Source: JBBDNC01 sp040877875 (GTDB lineage Bacteria > Bacteroidota > Rhodothermia > Balneolales > Balneolaceae). From it: a stretch of DNA of 5,113 nucleotides. A program made the translations under genes and the position numbers. Positions 4,989-5,113 of the stretch are shown piece after piece. Numbering within the stretch: position 1 is the first letter of the stretch; every line of letters begins with the position of its first letter. The notes under the pieces are model-generated. The model was given only the letters and a program-made list of their open reading frames with translations. It did no database searches and had not been told where the DNA came from. Location of the stretch: positions 1 to 5,113 of the forward strand of contig JBBDNC010000070.1 in NCBI GenBank assembly GCA_040877875.1. Direction: 5' to 3'.

Positions 4989-5113
4989 TCAGTCTGTTTT
5001 ACTAAATAAATCAATCAACGCAATTGAATCGTTCCCGTTCATAAATTTTATTTCATTCAAAGAGGGCTTTGCAGAACCAGGGATTTTGTTCAAGGACAAG
5101 GCCAGAGGGAGGT
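4989..5113 (-). CDS. Possible C-terminal tail of an unidentified leftward gene
   Basis: A minus-strand frame is open from the right edge to a TGA at 4989-4991, giving about 40 residues that end IALIDLFSKTD. The composition looks protein-like (IPGSAKPSLNEIKFMNGND), and the stop falls two bases outside the sequence shared by the two operator candidates, leaving a neat 71-base intergenic gap before sod. However, 40 open codons can arise by chance, a second minus frame is also open at the edge for 19 codons, and I recognise no family. If real, its start lies beyond the window. Confidence 0.3.
   Translation of the reverse strand, partial: LPLALSLNKIPGSAKPSLNEIKFMNGNDSIALIDLFSKTD

Overview
The window looks like chromosomal DNA from a member of the Bacteroidota or a close relative; the Balneolota/Rhodothermota group is my best guess. 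The first ~53 bases are the complement of a 16S rRNA 5' end, and the 16S start carries GGACGAACGCTGGCGGCGGGCC rather than the GATGAACGCTAGCGGCAGGC usual in classical Bacteroidetes. Other hints are protein starts without clear Shine-Dalgarno sequences, an rRNA promoter whose -7 element resembles TAnnTTTG, a bacilliredoxin of the BrxA/BrxB family and a Mn-type superoxide dismutase. The assignment is an inference from about 50 bases of 16S plus gene style.

Layout. 1-53: 5' end of a 16S rRNA gene read leftward, with most of the gene off the left edge. 54-332: its leader and promoter, with a boxA antitermination element, an 11-bp long-range stem and an AT-rich upstream stretch. 333-538: spacer ending in a dyad in front of the next gene. 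545-2556: a two-gene rightward operon, a TetR-type regulator overlapping by ATGA an ABC1/UbiB-type atypical kinase. 2683-3138: a leftward bacilliredoxin, convergent with the kinase. 3139-3371: a divergent promoter region. 3372-4199: a rightward outer-envelope lipoprotein of unknown function with a CBM9/DOMON-like start. 4231-4264: a bidirectional terminator. 4309-4917: a leftward superoxide dismutase. 4918-5113: the sod promoter with a perfect 9-bp-arm palindrome, then possibly the tail of another leftward gene at the right edge.

How the genes may fit together. The most interesting signal is regulatory. The 25-bp palindrome in front of sod and a dyad of almost identical architecture in front of the TetR gene share TGTAACG on one side and ATACGTTAAA on the other, at spacings differing by one base. 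This suggests that the TetR protein encoded here controls both its own operon (regulator plus ABC1 kinase) and the superoxide dismutase 3.7 kb away. With a thiol-repair bacilliredoxin between them, the block reads as a small redox or quinone-membrane stress neighbourhood next to an rRNA operon. That reading is inference. All the well-recognised proteins belong to known families, and I see no mobile element, CRISPR array, tRNA or phage gene.
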